Assembly: GCF_001625305.1 (NCBI RefSeq)
Contig: NW_017802602.1
Location: 3,821,226-3,885,225 of the forward strand
DNA length: 64,000 nucleotides
From: Branchiostoma belcheri
Lineage: Eukaryota; Chordata; Leptocardii; Amphioxiformes; Branchiostomatidae
Direction of reading: 5' to 3'
Below are positions 60,520-64,000 of the stretch, one piece after another. The first letter of the stretch is position 1. Every line of letters begins with the position of its first letter. A program made the position numbers and the translations under genes. The notes under the pieces are model-generated. The model was not told the origin of the DNA. It saw only the letters and a list, made by a program, of their open reading frames with translations, and ran no database searches.

Positions 60520-63500
60520 GTAAACTGCACCACCATGAACAAGGCTATAATTTTATAGTTACAAAAATTATGTATAACTATAAGCTTATTTTTGCCAACA
60601 TATTGACTTCTTTAATTTGGGAATAATGTGACATTCGGGATTACATGAAAAGCAGGCCAAAATGGCCTGAGCTGTAAATTGAATTGAAATTTATCAGTGG
60701 ACTTTCCAAACTATTAAACTTTGATATAAAAACATCAACGTTATTATCAATCTCTTTTATATATTTTAACATAGAGTAAGTACTGTACTACCAAGGAGCT
60801 AATAACATCCTTGGTACTACAAATCTTATAGCATTTATAACACCTAGTATTTCTATGGAATACACAGCTATACAACAACAGACACCAACTACTTATTAGT
60901 ACTTTTAATAGCAATTTTTAATGATCTTCTAGCAAAACATTAGTCACAATGGTGGCACAGCAGAAAATGGAAAATACTAATATTGTCACACAAATGATTG
61001 CTTCATAAAGTTAGAGGAGGGGTGTTTCAATCTTGACAGACCTACAACATAATTAATGGCTAACTACATAATGGAAGTTACGTACTGGAAACATTGAACA
61101 GCAAGAAATGGGCCCAAATAATTTAATAGTAAAATAACTGAGGCTTCTATTTTAATATAGTATTTAATATAACGTTATGTATGTGCATACTAGGAACACG
61201 ATAGTCTTTGGTGAATTTCTGAATACTATTATGAACAATTAAAATACATTACATAAAGTCCCATTGTTTTATTTTACAACATTGAACGATTAAATGTGCG
61301 CAAAATATGGAAGTCAAAGGCATTGTACGTTTACTGTATGATGGAAATTAGTGCTAGACATACAGTTAGGTCATGATGATTCTCCTTACTTATGAAATTT
61401 TAAAATTTCACATTACAAGTAGACTCGATTGGTCATACAGTGTGCAACAACCTAAAGTGGTATAAAATGTGTGATCGACTTTTTCCCCTTACTGTGACAC
61501 TGTTACCATACTTTTTTTTATCATGAAAACCTTGAAAATACCTTCAATGATTTCAGTCCGAAGAACAATTTCTGACACTAGTAGTATGCCAGACTGACCA
61601 AATTTGTAGAATATAACTTTTCTACTTTGTGCATTTCCAAGTTCTTTCATATCCTTCTAATTCTTGCCCTACCGCAAACTACCGCATGTACTTTAAATGT
61701 AAATGGCATTGTATAGAAGAAGCTCATTTCTTTAAAAATGAGGTCTGAAGATGTATGATTGTGTGTAACTATAAAACATCAGTTAGAATATATAAACAGG
61801 ACTGTCACAGTGGTAGATGCATGATAATGGGAGGCACTTGAGTTGCCTAGTGTTCAACTACAAAGTATGCAAATTTGATGGACATAATTTGCATAAACGT
61901 GAATGTCAGTGTGTGTATTGATGTAGCCTATCTTATTGGCATGGCACTGTTTTACAGTGGAGAACACACATTACCTATTACATGTATACAGTTGTACATT
62001 TGTGTGTTTGTGAGAGCCATAATATATTTATACAAAGTTTTACATGAAATCTGTTAGCACTCATTGCTTAGTACATTAAAAGAGAAATTTTTATCATCAA
62101 TTACAGCATAAATCATGTCTTTTATATTTACTTGTATGTATGGAATACACTTTTCTGCATGATCCTAAGTAAATGACTGAAGGTGTTAAAGAATGAATAA
62201 ATAACACTTATGCCCAATAATTTGCACATTTACATGCATACACATATCATATTAATCATGTACATCAACATACTGAATCATTTATTGTAATGTGAATCAT
62301 ACATTTGCAACAAAACGCAGATGTGTTTTAAATGTCATGTACATGTACATTTACATTGGATGACACATATAGCCTAAAATTCTTGCACTACTCACTTCTT
62401 TCAGAATTTATTCTGAATAAAATGCATTATTTTACAGATTACACTTGCTGCCAATAGAATTTTTCATTATGTATTGTTTCATGATATGACATACTAAAAA
62501 AACTGTTTACAAGTCCACCCCCCCCCCGCACAGTGGAAGAGCCCAATACCATGAAATCCTGACACTATGTGCAATGATGGTAGAACATACAAGAAGGCAA
62601 TAATAATACAGTATTATATACATGATTAAGGTACAGTTTGTACTTGCACATGAGCATATCCTATCTTTGCTTGAAAAGACTACAATGTGTGCAGGACCTC
62701 ATATTGCAAGCAGTCTTACTCTTACCGGTACAAATACATAAATGTCATATCAGACTGACGTTACAACATTTAAACTTTATTATCTTGAAGGTAAAATACT
62801 GACAAAATGTTTTTATACAGTCATGGAAGCTTCTGTCTGCAGTCCGCATAGATATTTTAGAGTAAATATTTCTGATAATCTGTTCAGGTATGTAATATGT
62901 ATTTTGAATTTTTTTCCAATAATTGTTTTACAGAAAGGACAGGCTGTTCATTAAAAAATCATCATGATTGTACACTTGTAACTGGCAGTGTCTAATATAT
63001 TTTTCTTGAGCATGCCTCAAGGGAAGATCTCTTTTCTTTTGTAAAGTCGGCAGGTTTACTGTTAGTATAGGTGCTCTTGATGGCTTGTTTCTTTCACCTT
63101 GTCATTGACAACACTGTTAGCTTACCCCAGTACTAAAGTCTCTAGAGCTGTGTACCTAAACAAATTTTAGGTACAGGTACAAGTACATGGGTTTAGATAC
63201 AGGCCCTGTGCCTGTACCTAAACAATTTTGGCCAATCATCTAAGCTGAAGGTGTAGTAAACCGTCTCTTTTTTAGTGCTGAATTGTCAATTTTGTTTGAG
63301 GGTTTACATATTGTAATCTAAAAACAAGAGTACAATATTTACGAACTTTCTTAATTCTCAAGGGCGAAATTGTGAAATGGTTGTCTTTGAGATTTGCTAT
63401 TTATCTATCATTAGTGTGAAAAATGACGTCCAACAGTGTTTTATATTACTCAGGTACACATGATCAGGTCTGGATATGTACCTAGGTATTAGGTACACAG

Positions 63501-63529
63501 CCCTAGTGCTTACTGCTCTAAGAGTCATT
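60520..63529. other. Spacer, probably including the 3' untranslated region of the right-edge gene
   Basis: AT-rich sequence without a recognisable exon on either strand. A C-run lies at about 62516-62528. A short palindromic GTACAGGTAC/GTACCTAAACA pattern lies at about 63150-63230, with related GTACCTAGGTATTAGGTAC at about 63477-63495. Confidence 0.4.
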
Positions 63530-64000
63530 CTAATCCCCGTTGTCCCCGTCATCTGTGTCCCCTGTGTACCAGTGAGCTCCGTGGTGCCATGTCGGCTTTA
63601 TCCTACTCCCTGAGCCGTCGCTAGAACTCCTCCTCCTGTCGCCCTCCGCGCTTCTCGTCTCTTTCCGACCCTGTCGCGACGACGTGTCGCTGATGCTCCG
63701 GATTCTATCCGGGTCGGCTGGCCGCGTCAGCTTAACGGACTCGTGGTAGCTCGGTCTGTCCCCGTCGTCATCTTGTCGGGGAAGCAGCGACGCAGGCGGC
63801 GCTTTCGCGGGCCTGAGGCTGGGGGACAGGTTGGTAGACGACAGTTCTTTCTCAGACTCCTGTGGGAAACTCCGACCCTGTTTAGACAGATCCTGTAACG
63901 GAATGGCCTCCGCGGTCTCCGCAAGTATCGCCTCCCGTGCCTCTTCCACGGACGTCTCATGTTGTAAGGATCGGTTCTGCGCCTTCGGACTGGAGCGACC
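63530..64000 (-). CDS. C-terminal exon of an unidentified gene, cut by the window edge
   Basis: The minus-strand frame is open from the right edge to a TAG at 63532-63530 (156 codons visible). An internal ATG at 63949 is unlikely to be the true start because the frame continues in coding-like GC-rich sequence beyond it (SLQHETSVEEAREA). The peptide is hydrophilic and low in complexity: acidic near its N-terminal end, then Pro/Ser/Arg-rich with many possible phosphorylation sites (SYHESVKL, RSISDTSSRQGRK, RRRSSSDGSGSR), ending HHGAHWYTGDTDDGDNGD. No membrane segment, zinc motif or known domain is seen. It may be the cytoplasmic or disordered tail of a larger protein. I do not recognise the gene. 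Confidence 0.6.
   Translation of the reverse strand, partial: GRSSPKAQNRSLQHETSVEEAREAILAETAEAIPLQDLSKQGRSFPQESEKELSSTNLSPSLRPAKAPPASLLPRQDDDGDRPSYHESVKLTRPADPDRIRSISDTSSRQGRKETRSAEGDRRRSSSDGSGSRIKPTWHHGAHWYTGDTDDGDNGD

Noticed and set aside
1..64000. CRISPR arrays, operons, ribosome-binding sites, tRNA and rRNA genes
   Set aside because: The tandem repeats lack a regular repeat-spacer pattern, the genes are spliced, and no cloverleaf or rRNA core was recognised by eye. A covariance-model scan was not possible here.

Overview
The window looks like nuclear DNA of an invertebrate chordate, most likely a lancelet (Branchiostoma). This is an inference. The genes are intron-rich with GT-AG splicing, the protein families are animal ones (survivin, mitochondrial release factor, neuronal calcium sensor, cholinesterase-like enzymes, a CXorf38-like/NB-ARC protein), and introns and spacers are full of short inverted-repeat elements, minisatellites and a truncated CR1-like retrotransposon. 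No prokaryotic features, CRISPR arrays, rRNA or tRNA genes were recognised.

Layout. Positions 1-22 kb are gene-poor. They hold a 5'-truncated reverse-transcriptase element (8.4-9.7 kb), a 21-bp minisatellite, several inverted-repeat elements, duplicated repeat blocks, a 180-bp satellite (20.1-21.1 kb) and a microsatellite. One orphan minus-strand coding exon is possible at 17.5 kb. At 22.4-26.9 kb lies a two-exon calcium-sensor gene (+). Its terminal exon is preceded by four partial tandem copies, each with its own splice acceptor and an early stop. At 30.3-33.8 kb is a mitochondrial peptide-chain release factor gene (-, five coding exons). Its third coding exon also has a partial, stop-containing duplicate beside it.

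At 35.4-48.3 kb are three tandem paralogues (-) of a secreted, probably GPI-anchored cholinesterase-like esterase. All share one five-exon structure and a conserved upstream block. At 49.3-57.6 kb is the most unusual gene (+, eight coding exons, 1384 residues). It joins an N-terminal CXorf38-like region carrying an R-x4-H HEPN-type motif, coiled coils, one membrane segment and an NB-ARC/STAND NTPase with a long tail. One of its introns holds three near-identical 464-bp repeats. A survivin (BIRC5) gene (-, four exons) lies convergently at 58.5-60.4 kb, with its likely poly(A) signal about 50 bp from that of the NB-ARC gene. The right edge cuts through the last exon of an unidentified minus-strand gene.

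Functional links between neighbours are not evident except within the esterase cluster, which arose by tandem duplication. The exon joins are my own reading: coding phases agree across every proposed junction, and splice sites are canonical except for one GC donor and one ambiguous donor, both noted below.
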